This document shows, piece after piece, positions 18,544-26,246 of a DNA stretch of 64,000 nt. Each line of letters begins with the position of its first letter. Within the stretch, counting starts at the first letter, position 1. The stretch is taken from contig NZ_CP159830.1 of assembly GCF_047730085.1 (NCBI RefSeq), positions 2,170,001 to 2,234,000 on the forward strand, written 5' to 3'. Origin of the DNA: Njordibacter sp937773555 (GTDB taxonomy: Bacteria > Pseudomonadota > Gammaproteobacteria > Pseudomonadales > Balneatricaceae). Below the pieces are notes generated by a model that worked only from the letters and a program-made list of their open reading frames with translations, was not told where the DNA came from and ran no database searches. The translations under genes and the position numbers were made by a program.

Positions 18544-19377
18544 ATGGGCAAAGTACTTAGCCAACAACAGATTCAAGCCTACCAAAAAGAAGGCTTTGTC
18601 TGTCCTGTCGACGTAATGTCTGAAGATGAGGCGCTATCCTACGGACACCGGTTACAGGCAGCAGAAGCCCTGTACCCAGCCGACTTAAGTGGCGTAAACC
18701 GCAATAATCCTCACCTTTGTTTTAAATTTTTAGATGAACTGGCTTATCACCCTAGGGTTCTGGATGCTGTAGAAGACTTACTGGGACCAAGCTTTTCATT
18801 ATGGGGCAGCGTACTTTTTATCAAAGAACCCAATTCAAGTCATTTTGTAAGCTGGCACCAAGATGCAACTTACATGTGCATCACCCCACATAATTTTGTC
18901 ACTCCATGGATTGCGCTCACCCATAGCAACCAACATACAGGCTGTATGAGCATGATCCCAGGCAGCCACCTTAATGACATTCAGCCCCACAAAGACACCT
19001 ATGGCAAAGACAACATTTTAACCAGAGGACAAGAAGTCACTAACCTAGACCCTAGCTTGGCTGTTAATTTAATCCTCAAACCTGGCCAAATGTCACTTCA
19101 TCACGCAATGACGATTCATGGCTCGCAACCCAATCAAAGCCAACACCAACGCCGTATCGGTTTTGCCTTACAGTCCTTTATGCCAGCTGGCGCCACGCAA
19201 AATGTCGGACAAAATAACTGGTCCCCTGCACGTGGTAACTGTGCCCAAGAAGGACATCATTATTTAGCTCGACCCAATACCGATATGGACACCAAGGGCA
19301 TTGCTGAAAGAGACAAATCCAACAAAAACTTTTCAGACATCCTCTATCATGGTGCAAAAACAAAAAGAGACTATTAA
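18544..19377 (+). CDS. Phytanoyl-CoA dioxygenase (PhyH) family oxygenase
   Basis: This is a 277-residue member of the Fe(II)/2-oxoglutarate-dependent PhyH family. The iron-binding triad is visible as the HxD in SWHQDATYM and the distal His in MTIHGSQPNQS, with the 2-oxoglutarate-binding Arg in QRRIGFALQSF. Family members hydroxylate or halogenate small molecules such as acyl-CoAs, ectoine and amino-acid derivatives. The substrate is not evident and there is no partner gene beside it. It lies directly before the CAU tRNA. Confidence 0.85.
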   Translation: MGKVLSQQQIQAYQKEGFVCPVDVMSEDEALSYGHRLQAAEALYPADLSGVNRNNPHLCFKFLDELAYHPRVLDAVEDLLGPSFSLWGSVLFIKEPNSSHFVSWHQDATYMCITPHNFVTPWIALTHSNQHTGCMSMIPGSHLNDIQPHKDTYGKDNILTRGQEVTNLDPSLAVNLILKPGQMSLHHAMTIHGSQPNQSQHQRRIGFALQSFMPAGATQNVGQNNWSPARGNCAQEGHHYLARPNTDMDTKGIAERDKSNKNFSDILYHGAKTKRDY

Positions 19378-19445
19378 ATCAGTGATTTAGGGGTGTTGAA
19401 TCTTGCTCTCAACCACCAGCACGGGTATCATGCGTGCTCCCATAC

Positions 19446-19521
19446 GGGCCTGTGGCGCAGCGGTTAGCGCAGAGGACTCATAATCCTTTGGTCGTCAGTT
19501 CAAATCTGACCAGGCCCACCA
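19446..19521 (+). tRNA. tRNA with CAU anticodon (probably tRNA-Ile2, otherwise elongator tRNA-Met)
   Basis: A full cloverleaf can be drawn. The acceptor stem GGGCCTG pairs with CAGGCCC, the anticodon loop is CTCATAA flanked by AGAGGA and TCCTTT, the T-arm contains GTTCAAATC, and CCA is encoded. The CAU anticodon fits elongator Met or the lysidine-modified Ile2 isoacceptor. Similarity of the CTCATAATC-to-TTGGTCG stretch to E. coli ileX, and its position just beyond rpoD as in E. coli, favour Ile2. Its 3' end is a plausible integration site, since phage-type genes follow immediately. Confidence 0.93.
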
Positions 19522-19684
19522 TATTAAGTCCATAGTTATCAATAACTTGGCAATCATTTGGCTAATTGCTATTAAACGCAAAACCACCAAGTGCTCAATA
19601 TGGTGCAACTAATGGTGCGACTAACTAATTTGGTTGGTGGTATAATTAGAGCACCAGCAATCAAACGACGTAGGCCACATCAAA

Positions 19685-20104
19685 TTGGCGCTTACAACTC
19701 TCCAAGAACGTTTCGTAGACGAGTACATATCTCGCCCTGCTAACGCCGCACAAGCTTACATAACAGCTGGTGGGGCTCCCAAGAGCGCTAAAATCAGCGC
19801 ATGCAAACTGCTCAAACACCCAAAGGTACAAGAAGCGCTAGATCGGCAACAAGAACGCTTACGTCGTGAGTTTAACGTTAGCCGTGAAAGTATCTATTCT
19901 GAGCTTCGGTCTATTATTGATAACCCTGAAACCAATACAACTGAAATGCTGAGAGCCATCGATATGTTATGTCGGATGTTTGGCCTATATAACCAGGTAG
20001 CGGCTAGCGACAATGATGCTAGCAGCAACAGCACAACGTCATTGGGTTTGCAGGGTATGACGGATAAGGAGTTAGAAAACCTTATTTCAAACGACAACGC
20101 CTAA
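19685..20104 (+). CDS. Phage terminase small subunit-like protein
   Basis: The 139-residue frame opens TLQERFVDEYISRPANAAQA and continues AGGAPKSAKISACKLLKHPK. This is the helix-turn-helix N-terminal module of terminase small subunits (Terminase_2 family), which recognise phage DNA for packaging. No large terminase subunit, portal or capsid gene follows, so it is an orphan and cannot package DNA alone. The start appears to be TTG 19685. It lies 163 bp after the tRNA and is probably a relic of an integrated phage or satellite. Confidence 0.75.
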   Translation: MALTTLQERFVDEYISRPANAAQAYITAGGAPKSAKISACKLLKHPKVQEALDRQQERLRREFNVSRESIYSELRSIIDNPETNTTEMLRAIDMLCRMFGLYNQVAASDNDASSNSTTSLGLQGMTDKELENLISNDNA

Positions 20105-20523
20105 AATTGATCGGCTTGCCGGTCTGTTTTCGGTGTTCACACCCTAGGTCTCTGTTATTACCCGATAAGTTGGCCTGTCTGCGGTCTCGACATGCGCGGA
20201 TGCGCCACTTGGAGTATAGCGCAGCGCACCGCTTTAGCGGGGTGTGAAGCGAAGCGACGAGGGGTGCGTTAGCGCCCTTAAGACGCAGATACAGACTACT
20301 GCGCGGACGAATAAAGGGCCCCCTCAAAACAAGGTTCCAAAACCCTGAAATCTAAATCCTAAATCTGTAATGTCGAATCGGGGGAAGCCCCACTTTTCAA
20401 GGAAGGGTACCTACCTATTCGACAGGTAGATCGAACTAAAAATAATTTCAAAAATAATAATATTCATTTTTATTCAACGCTAATTTAACTACTTTCCACC
20501 GAATCATTGGATAGCATTCTTTC
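20105..20523 (+). other. Gene-poor stretch with several short inverted repeats
   Basis: No convincing gene. GCGCAGCGCACC (20219-20230) and GGGTGCGTTAGCGC (20262-20275) form an imperfect inverted repeat around CCGCTTTAGCGG, itself self-complementary. Further on are GGGG-AAG-CCCC (20381-20391) and CTACCTATTCGACAGGTAG. The first half is visibly more GC-rich than its surroundings. It could be a structured RNA, an attachment-site remnant or phage regulatory DNA; sequence alone does not decide. Confidence 0.35.
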
Positions 20524-20903
20524 TAAAGACTTTTTTGCTTACCTCAGACTGAGCCGAACCACTCAAGTAAGCAAGAGAACGTGTTTATGTCAAACATAGG
20601 TATAGGTAAGGACAAATCTATACCCATAGGTGAGAGCTTAACCACAAACGCCATTAAGGGAATGATGGACCCTAGAACAGGCAAAGCCTTTTGCACTGGC
20701 TTTATGACGAGCCATAAGTTCAGACATACTGCTAGCGCCATGATAAATGAGATTGAATACCCTGCTGACGCCATAGAGCTTCAGATGGCTCATTAACCCA
20801 GAACCTCGTTAGAGGTACGTACAACAAAGCACAGCTAATGCCTACCACGACCAAGATGATGACGGAATGGGCTATATTTATATACGATTTACTCAATAAT
20901 TAG
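20524..20903 (+). pseudogene. Broken phage-type tyrosine integrase (C-terminal part)
   Basis: In one frame the translation reads QENVFMSNIGIGKDKSIP, then DPRTGKAFCTGFMTSHKFRH, TASAMINEIEYPADAIELQMAH and a stop at 20794. The catalytic HxxR (HKFRH), and LAH-like end of the next helix, are those of P4/lambdoid-type integrases. The expected continuation is found in a different frame from about 20799: QNLVRGTYNKAQLMPTTTKM, then MTEWAIFIYDLLNN and a stop at 20903. It contains the catalytic tyrosine position (GTYNKAQ). A frameshift therefore splits the gene just before the active-site Tyr, and the N-terminal domains are missing. It cannot encode an active recombinase. Confidence 0.8.
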
Positions 20904-20924
20904 CAATTAATAGCTATCACTAAA

Positions 20925-21315
20925 ATTCTGTTCGCCTACGACATGTCGATAGCGGCTCACAGCGCTACATTTGGTCTGCCAGAAATGAAACAAGACAGGT
21001 TATGACTGCAAGCGATGTGTTTCGCTTAGACCAAGGAATAAATCCTACTGGAGATATTATCGATACCAAACATCAGCTCACTTGGGTTAATTAATTACCA
21101 GCTGTAGAGGCGGGCCCACTCTAGAAATATCAAAAAACTCACCCTTGGCCGCACAATTTCGCCTGCAACTTGCCATGCGGCAAAGACTGCTGACAAAGCT
21201 AAGCTCTGGCAATTAAGTGAAAGAATTTAACCTGTCGCCAGCTCAATTTATGATACCTTAACGGCTTCTATTGCTTTTGCAAAGAAGCCACAGCCCCATT
21301 GAGGAGGGTGTTAAA
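20925..21315 (+). pseudogene. Decayed enoyl-CoA hydratase/isomerase (crotonase) remnant
   Basis: Fragments of one protein family appear in order but in shifting frames with stops. AYDMSIAAHSATFGLPEMKQ (about 20937-20996) matches the crotonase active-site strand and the FGLPE motif. LTLGRTISPA (about 21137-21166) matches the LTGRxISA motif, followed by an alanine/lysine-rich helix. IAFAKKPQPH then a stop then GGC (about 21269-21312) resembles the usual FLEKRKPxWxGR C-terminus. The parent enzyme would handle an acyl-CoA, conceivably a cinnamoyl-CoA given the neighbouring aromatic cluster, but the subfamily cannot be assigned. Confidence 0.55.
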
Positions 21316-21436
21316 TATAGCCAATCCGGGAATGGGTTTCTAATAGGATCAGCTGGGTATGCATATAAAAAGTAAGTTTAAATAGCTTAATCTAGAGGTT
21401 TGAGAAGGCGCTATTTTTGATCGAAAATTGATATAC

Positions 21437-22648
21437 TTACGTTAATTTTTCATATGGCAAACCTACATATTGCTCGGCAATTATGCCCCGGCCATATTCA
21501 GATGACAGGTAATAATTTAGTTCTGATTCCATAAATCGCATAAACGTATCACCATCTAGACCCCCAGCATTCGTTTCGCCAAAATTGTGCAACATATTAC
21601 TCATCCACCACGAGAAACGCTCACCATTCCATACGCGGCGCAATGCAATTTCAGAATACTGATGTATGCAGGCTTTATCTCCCTGTTTATAGACCCGCGT
21701 GAGAATTTTATAAAGAGTCGATACGTCAGATGCTGCCAGATTCAAACCTTTTGCCCCAGTTGGCGGAACAATATGCGCCGCATCACCTACCAAAAATAGA
21801 TTGCCGTATTGCATCGGCTCGCAAATAAATGAGCGCAAAGGTGCAATGCTCTTTTCAATGCTTGGGCCGGTGACTAGATTCAGGGCAATGTCTTCTGGTA
21901 ACCGTTTTTTCAATTCATCCCAAAACGCTTCATCTGACCAGTCTTCTACTGTGTCCGTGAGAGGAACCTGTAAATAATAACGAGACCGTGTCTCTGATCG
22001 CATACTAGCTAACGCGAACCCCCGCTCGGTTTTACAGTAGATCAACTCGTGACTTACCGGCGGTGTGTCGCTCAACAAGCCCAACCAACCAAATGGATAA
22101 ACACGCTCATGTTCAGTTCTCAACTCTAAGGGAATCGTCTTCCGGGAAACTCCATGAAACCCATCACAACCAGCGATGTAATCGCACTCAAGACGGAACT
22201 GCTCTCCTCCTTGCTCAAAAAGCACAAAAGGTGAATCTGCTTTCAAATCATGTAATGATACTTGACTGGACTCATAATACGTTTCCAACCCGCTTGCTGA
22301 CCGAGCATCCATAAGGTCTTTGGTGATCTCAAGTTGCCCATAACACATCACTGTTTTACCACCAGTCAATGCTTTCAAGTCGATACGAACACGACGGTCA
22401 CCTACCGATATTTCAAAGCCATCATGGACTCCACCTGCAGCATCCATATTTGTCGCCACTCCAGCCTCGCGTACCAAATCGACAAAGCCCTGCTCCAAAA
22501 TTCCGGCGCGGATGCGACCCAATACATAATCACCAGCCACTCGCTCAACGATTACATTACTAATACCCTGCTTGGAAAGAAGCTGACCTAATAACAACCC
22601 TGAAGGCCCCCCACCAATAATCGCGATTTTGGTTTTAATTATTTTCAT
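21437..22648 (-). CDS. pobA: 4-hydroxybenzoate 3-monooxygenase (PobA)
   Basis: PobA is a group A flavoprotein hydroxylase that converts 4-hydroxybenzoate to protocatechuate with NAD(P)H and O2. The FAD-binding AIIGGGPSGLLLGQ, YVLGRIRAGILEQG, CDYIAGCDGFHGVSR and LVGDAAHIVPPTGAKGLNLA motifs closely follow Pseudomonas PobA. Substrate-site residues are also kept: the Tyr in ELIYCK, Ser/Arg in MRSETRSRYYLQ, Pro in HIVPP, and Tyr in LNYYLSS. The ATG at 22648 is preferred to one 24 bases upstream because GAGAG stands just before it and the protein then starts like known PobA. It is divergent from the pobR-like gene and supplies substrate to LigAB. Confidence 0.96.
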   Translation of the reverse strand: MKIIKTKIAIIGGGPSGLLLGQLLSKQGISNVIVERVAGDYVLGRIRAGILEQGFVDLVREAGVATNMDAAGGVHDGFEISVGDRRVRIDLKALTGGKTVMCYGQLEITKDLMDARSASGLETYYESSQVSLHDLKADSPFVLFEQGGEQFRLECDYIAGCDGFHGVSRKTIPLELRTEHERVYPFGWLGLLSDTPPVSHELIYCKTERGFALASMRSETRSRYYLQVPLTDTVEDWSDEAFWDELKKRLPEDIALNLVTGPSIEKSIAPLRSFICEPMQYGNLFLVGDAAHIVPPTGAKGLNLAASDVSTLYKILTRVYKQGDKACIHQYSEIALRRVWNGERFSWWMSNMLHNFGETNAGGLDGDTFMRFMESELNYYLSSEYGRGIIAEQYVGLPYEKLT

Positions 22649-22681
22649 GCAGCTCTCACTTTTATGATTCATTTAACATCT

Positions 22682-22756
22682 GTATATGCCTGACACAACT
22701 TATGTATATATTCCTCTTTTTGTGATGAATTCTGAATTCAATAATCAGACATATAC
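22682..22756. promoter_or_regulatory. Inverted repeat in the pobA-pobR divergent region (candidate operator)
   Basis: GTATATGCCTG (22682-22692) and CAGACATATAC (22746-22756) are inverted repeats with one mismatch. They flank a region holding the palindromic GAATTCTGAATTC. This lies between the divergent pobA and AraC-type regulator starts, where a PobR binding site would be expected. The functional assignment is inference. Confidence 0.4.
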
Positions 22757-22817
22757 TTGTACTTTTTAATCAAAATGATAATATGGTGGATCTATAAAAC
22801 CTGTCGTAAGGGCTACC

Positions 22818-23747
22818 ATTCGCGAGAAGAAAAAACACTCTATTCCACAGTTTGGCCTCTACGGAGAAATTAACCATTCTCAGGAACCAGGATTTGTACA
22901 TATAGAGGATATAGTCACGCGAAGTAGTGAGAACGGCTGGCTAATCAAGCCCCATCGTCATATAAAAATGTTCCAAATTTTATTTATGTACAATGGAGAG
23001 CTTGAACTAACGCTTGATGAAAAAAAAGACTCTATCTCCGGCAGCTACGCCATCACAATTCCACCTGGAATTGTCCATGGATTTCGTTTTATGCCGGGGG
23101 CTGAAGGTGTCGTACTGTCAATTGCAGACCCCTTGCTGGCATATCAAAAAAATCAAGTTTCACCCGGCTATTTTGGAGATATACTCGATCACCCTCAGGT
23201 GATGAATTTTAGTCAAAAAAATGTACTTTTAACGCAACTAGTCCAATATCTTTCACTAATTAAAGGTGAGTCAGAACGCACTGATGCCGGTTATCAACTA
23301 ATGCAAGAGTGGCTAATCCAAATGGTGTTGATGACGTTAAAAAGGCTGTACGAACAAAAACATCATGAAGAAAGGCATAGTGCAACCTCGCACACATCTA
23401 CTGGTAGCCAGCTACTCAGTAGATTCCGAAAACTGCTGGAAACGCACTATCGGCAACATTGGAAAGTTAGCCAATACTCTGATGCGTTAAATACCTCAGT
23501 ATCTAGCCTTAATCGACTATGCCATGAAAATCTCAGTGTAACTGCCAAGGCTATAATTCAGGATAGAGTTATGATTGAAGCAAAAAGACGATTAATTTAT
23601 ACACAGGAACCTCTCGACCAGATGGCATATACATTGGGATTTAAAGATCCTGCTTACTTTTCTCGCATGTTCAAAAAAATCGAACAGGTCTCACCTAGCG
23701 ATTATCGTAAACAAAAAAAACAACATCCAAACACAATTCAATCGTAA
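22818..23747 (+). CDS. pobR: AraC-family regulator, PobR-like (probable ATT start)
   Basis: The protein has an N-terminal cupin-like effector domain (IPQFGLYGE, then KPHRHIKMFQILFMYNGELE and IPPGIVHGF) and a C-terminal AraC double HTH (about 205-300: WKVSQYSDALNTSVSSLNRL and MAYTLGFKDPAYFSRMFKK). It resembles PobR/HpaA-type activators of 4-hydroxybenzoate genes. The first ATG in frame (22968) would delete the conserved FGLYGE and PHRH part. Upstream the frame stays open to 22782 with no ATG, GTG or TTG. The ATT at 22818 has AAGGG at ideal spacing and gives a natural N-terminus of 309 residues. The alternative is a frameshift in an A6 run at 22830-22835. It probably activates pobA. Confidence 0.8.
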   Translation: MREKKKHSIPQFGLYGEINHSQEPGFVHIEDIVTRSSENGWLIKPHRHIKMFQILFMYNGELELTLDEKKDSISGSYAITIPPGIVHGFRFMPGAEGVVLSIADPLLAYQKNQVSPGYFGDILDHPQVMNFSQKNVLLTQLVQYLSLIKGESERTDAGYQLMQEWLIQMVLMTLKRLYEQKHHEERHSATSHTSTGSQLLSRFRKLLETHYRQHWKVSQYSDALNTSVSSLNRLCHENLSVTAKAIIQDRVMIEAKRRLIYTQEPLDQMAYTLGFKDPAYFSRMFKKIEQVSPSDYRKQKKQHPNTIQS

Positions 23748-23783
23748 AAATATTTCGTTTTATAACAGGTATCACTTCCGTTT

Positions 23784-24737
23784 CTATTTTACCTGATTAA
23801 GATGCTGCTCAATTCGATCCAGAGTATTCATGGCGGTAAAGCACTGCCCTACACTCGCGTTAGGTTCACGTCCTTCACGAATAGCATCAAAAAACTCTCT
23901 ATCCTGCAGCTCAATACCATTCATAGAAACCGCAATATCTGATAAATCTACCGCATTCTCAAAGCCGTCATACAATTCATCATAACGAGCAGTATATGTA
24001 CCGTTATCACAGATATAACGGAAGAAGGTACCAAACGGCCCTTCGTTATTGAATGACAATGACAGCGTGCACAATGCCCCTGAAGGTACTTTCATGCCAA
24101 TACTCATATCTAACGCAATACCCAAGTCGGGATGCAGAGGGCCTTGCAATGCTTGAACCTGACTGACCTCTTCTTGAGTTTGGTACTGAAATAGGTCAAC
24201 CGTATGACAAGCATGATGCCATAAAAGATGATCAGTCCAAGAACGCTGTTCACCTTTGGCATTTGTGTTACTACGACGGAGGAAATACGTCTGAACATCC
24301 ATTTGCTGAACCGTAAGCTCGCCTGACAAAACTTTATCATGGATCCATTGATGACTTGGGTTAAAGCGGCGTGTATGGCCTGCCATAGCGATCAGACCAC
24401 ATTTTTTTTGAGCGTCGACAAGGCGCTGTGAATCTTCGATATTATCAGCCATGGGTATTTCTACCATGACATGTTTACCCGCTTCCAGACACTGAATAGC
24501 CTGAGCCGCATGCATTTGTGTAGGAGTGGCAAGAATAACCGCATCAACATCATCACGAGCAAGGCTATCTGCCAAGTCTGTAGTGTAATGTGGAATAGTA
24601 CGATTGGCGGCAAAAGCTTTCATTTTTTCAGTATTAGTACCTACTATAGAGGTGACTACAGCACCCTTTATACAGCTAATAGCATCTAAATGTTTGATAC
24701 CAAATGCACCTGCAGCACCTACTACGCACACGTTCAT
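23784..24737 (-). CDS. ligC: 4-carboxy-2-hydroxymuconate-6-semialdehyde dehydrogenase LigC
   Basis: LigC oxidises the hemiacetal of the LigAB ring-cleavage product to 2-pyrone-4,6-dicarboxylate with NAD(P)+. It is a Gfo/Idh/MocA-fold enzyme: Rossmann GAAGAFGIKHLDAI, EAGKHVMVEIPMAD (the EKP-like position), GHTRRFNPSHQWIH, and SWTDHLLWHHACHTVDLFQY. These closely resemble Sphingobium LigC. The ATG at 24737 has GGAG eight bases upstream and is preferred to a GTG three codons earlier. It lies on the opposite strand from the rest of the lig genes, convergent with pobR, and shares the upstream region with the LysR-type gene. Confidence 0.93.
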   Translation of the reverse strand: MNVCVVGAAGAFGIKHLDAISCIKGAVVTSIVGTNTEKMKAFAANRTIPHYTTDLADSLARDDVDAVILATPTQMHAAQAIQCLEAGKHVMVEIPMADNIEDSQRLVDAQKKCGLIAMAGHTRRFNPSHQWIHDKVLSGELTVQQMDVQTYFLRRSNTNAKGEQRSWTDHLLWHHACHTVDLFQYQTQEEVSQVQALQGPLHPDLGIALDMSIGMKVPSGALCTLSLSFNNEGPFGTFFRYICDNGTYTARYDELYDGFENAVDLSDIAVSMNGIELQDREFFDAIREGREPNASVGQCFTAMNTLDRIEQHLNQVK

Positions 24738-24863
24738 ATTGAACACTCCAAAGTTAATAACGGGGTCACCAAATTTTTATTAACACTAACATCCGTTCTA
24801 ATTTATAGGTAATTAAATAATGATATTAGATATTCATTTTTTGCATAGTATAGAACTGATATG

Positions 24864-26087
24864 TTATAGATCATCATTCATATCTTGCCCATTCCTGCGG
24901 AGTGAATTAACAAAGGAAAGCTGTGCTTTTGTTGGCTTCCAGCTCGACCTCATAGTAATACCAATAGGCCTGTGGACATTCCGTAGTTTATAAGAAACAG
25001 GCTTAAGTACTCCCTGACTCAACTCATGCTGTATCTGATGGCCCGAAATTATGGTGAGCCGATCACTTCCCAACAGCAATGAGCGAATAAGTATTTGAGA
25101 ACTGGTTTCTACTATACTCCTAGGTAGCGGCACATCATCTTTAACGAATATAGATTCAAATATAGCTCGTGTGGGAGCGCCCTTTCTTGGAACAACCCAT
25201 GAGTACTGTGACAACATGTTGGTGGTAATCGTCTGTGCCGATATTAATGGATGCTGTGGACGCGCGACAATTTCAATTGTCGATGTAAATAGTTCCTCCT
25301 GTACCACATCATCACTTGGTGGTGGAAAACGTAACGCACCGATTAGAAAATCGATGTCACCATCAAGCAGGTGATATAAAAGATCATTATATGGACCATC
25401 ATTCACAATAATTTTAACATCAGGAAAACTATTCGAAAAATCGATAATTGCTTTAGGTAAAACTGACGTACGTGCCAACGGCATGCTACCAATAACAATA
25501 CGAGGGGCTTCACGATTATACAAAGAATCTATTTCATTCCGTCCCTGTGCTATTTCAGCCAAAGCCAACTTTGTCGCTTTTGCCAACAAGCGCGCCGCTT
25601 TACTGGCGCTAATACCTATACTAGTTTTTTCAAATAGAACAATACCCAGCAAGCTTTCTAACTCTCGTGCAGCTCGATGCACAGACGATTGAGAAACACC
25701 TAAGTTACGCCCTGCCATACTGAAACTCTGAGCCTCTGAAACTGCAACCAGCGCGCGCAATTGCGTTGAAGTCAATAACTGTAACAATTGGGAAGGCTGA
25801 ACTCCTTTGACCCCACCAATGCGTACTGCACCTTTCAGTCCATTAATAAGCAAATCCAATGCTCTCCGCACCCGTTGAGCGAGAACTTCTCCGGAAGGCG
25901 TTACATACATTCCATCACTCCGCCTCTGAAACAGAAGTGCTGATAGGTTATATTCTAATTTGGATATCGCCTGAGTAATTGCTGGTTGAGAAAGAAATAC
26001 CCGACCAGAAGCCTTACTAATACTTTTAGAGTCAACAACTTCCAAAAAAATACGTAAATGCCTGATGTTAGGACTTTTTAATTCCAT
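24864..26087 (-). CDS. LysR-family regulator with two tandem N-terminal helix-turn-helix domains
   Basis: The start is the ATG at 26087, with GAGG five to six bases upstream; the open frame upstream of it is not protein-like. Two LysR-type winged HTH units follow each other. The first is at residues about 7-65 (IRHLRIFLEVVDSKSISKAS and SQPAITQAISKLEYNLSALL). The second is at about 105-165 (STQLRALVAVSEAQSFSMAG and SQSSVHRAARELESLLGIVL). A LysR substrate-binding domain starts near 190 (RIVIGSMPLARTSVLPKAII). At 407 residues it is about 100 longer than ordinary LysR proteins. It is divergent from ligJ, so it is the likely regulator of the lig operon, probably responding to a pathway acid (inference). 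Confidence 0.88.
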   Translation of the reverse strand: MELKSPNIRHLRIFLEVVDSKSISKASGRVFLSQPAITQAISKLEYNLSALLFQRRSDGMYVTPSGEVLAQRVRRALDLLINGLKGAVRIGGVKGVQPSQLLQLLTSTQLRALVAVSEAQSFSMAGRNLGVSQSSVHRAARELESLLGIVLFEKTSIGISASKAARLLAKATKLALAEIAQGRNEIDSLYNREAPRIVIGSMPLARTSVLPKAIIDFSNSFPDVKIIVNDGPYNDLLYHLLDGDIDFLIGALRFPPPSDDVVQEELFTSTIEIVARPQHPLISAQTITTNMLSQYSWVVPRKGAPTRAIFESIFVKDDVPLPRSIVETSSQILIRSLLLGSDRLTIISGHQIQHELSQGVLKPVSYKLRNVHRPIGITMRSSWKPTKAQLSFVNSLRRNGQDMNDDL

Positions 26088-26180
26088 AGCCGCCTCTTGA
26101 GCCAAAATACTAAAAACGCAGTCTATCTCAAAAATGAATACCCATGGGTTAAAAATCAAATGGAAAAAATGAGCATTTCG

Positions 26181-26243
26181 TATAATACTGTATCTCACAT
26201 ATCTAATTGACGCACCAAAAATTCATTTTTTAAAGTGAGATAC
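26181..26243 (+). promoter_or_regulatory. ligJ promoter region with -10 box and 9-bp inverted repeat
   Basis: TATAAT lies at 26181-26186 without a good -35, as expected for an activator-dependent promoter. A perfect inverted repeat, GTATCTCAC (26190-26198) and GTGAGATAC (26235-26243), spans the predicted transcript start and ends 3 bases before the ligJ ATG. It could be an operator or a 5' leader hairpin that covers the ribosome binding site. Confidence 0.5.
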
Positions 26244-26246
26244 ATA

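Noticed and set aside
20082..20327. Minus-strand open frame of 81 residues in the GC-rich stretch
   Set aside because: Arg/Cys-rich composition from structured DNA, with no plausible start signal or family pattern.
22968..23747. AraC gene starting at the ATG 22968
   Set aside because: The conserved cupin N-terminus (FGLYGE, PHRH) is encoded in frame upstream, so this start would truncate the effector domain.
26088..26198. N-terminal extension of the LysR-type regulator
   Set aside because: The Phe/Ile-rich extension overlaps the ligJ promoter region; the ATG at 26087 has a proper ribosome binding site.
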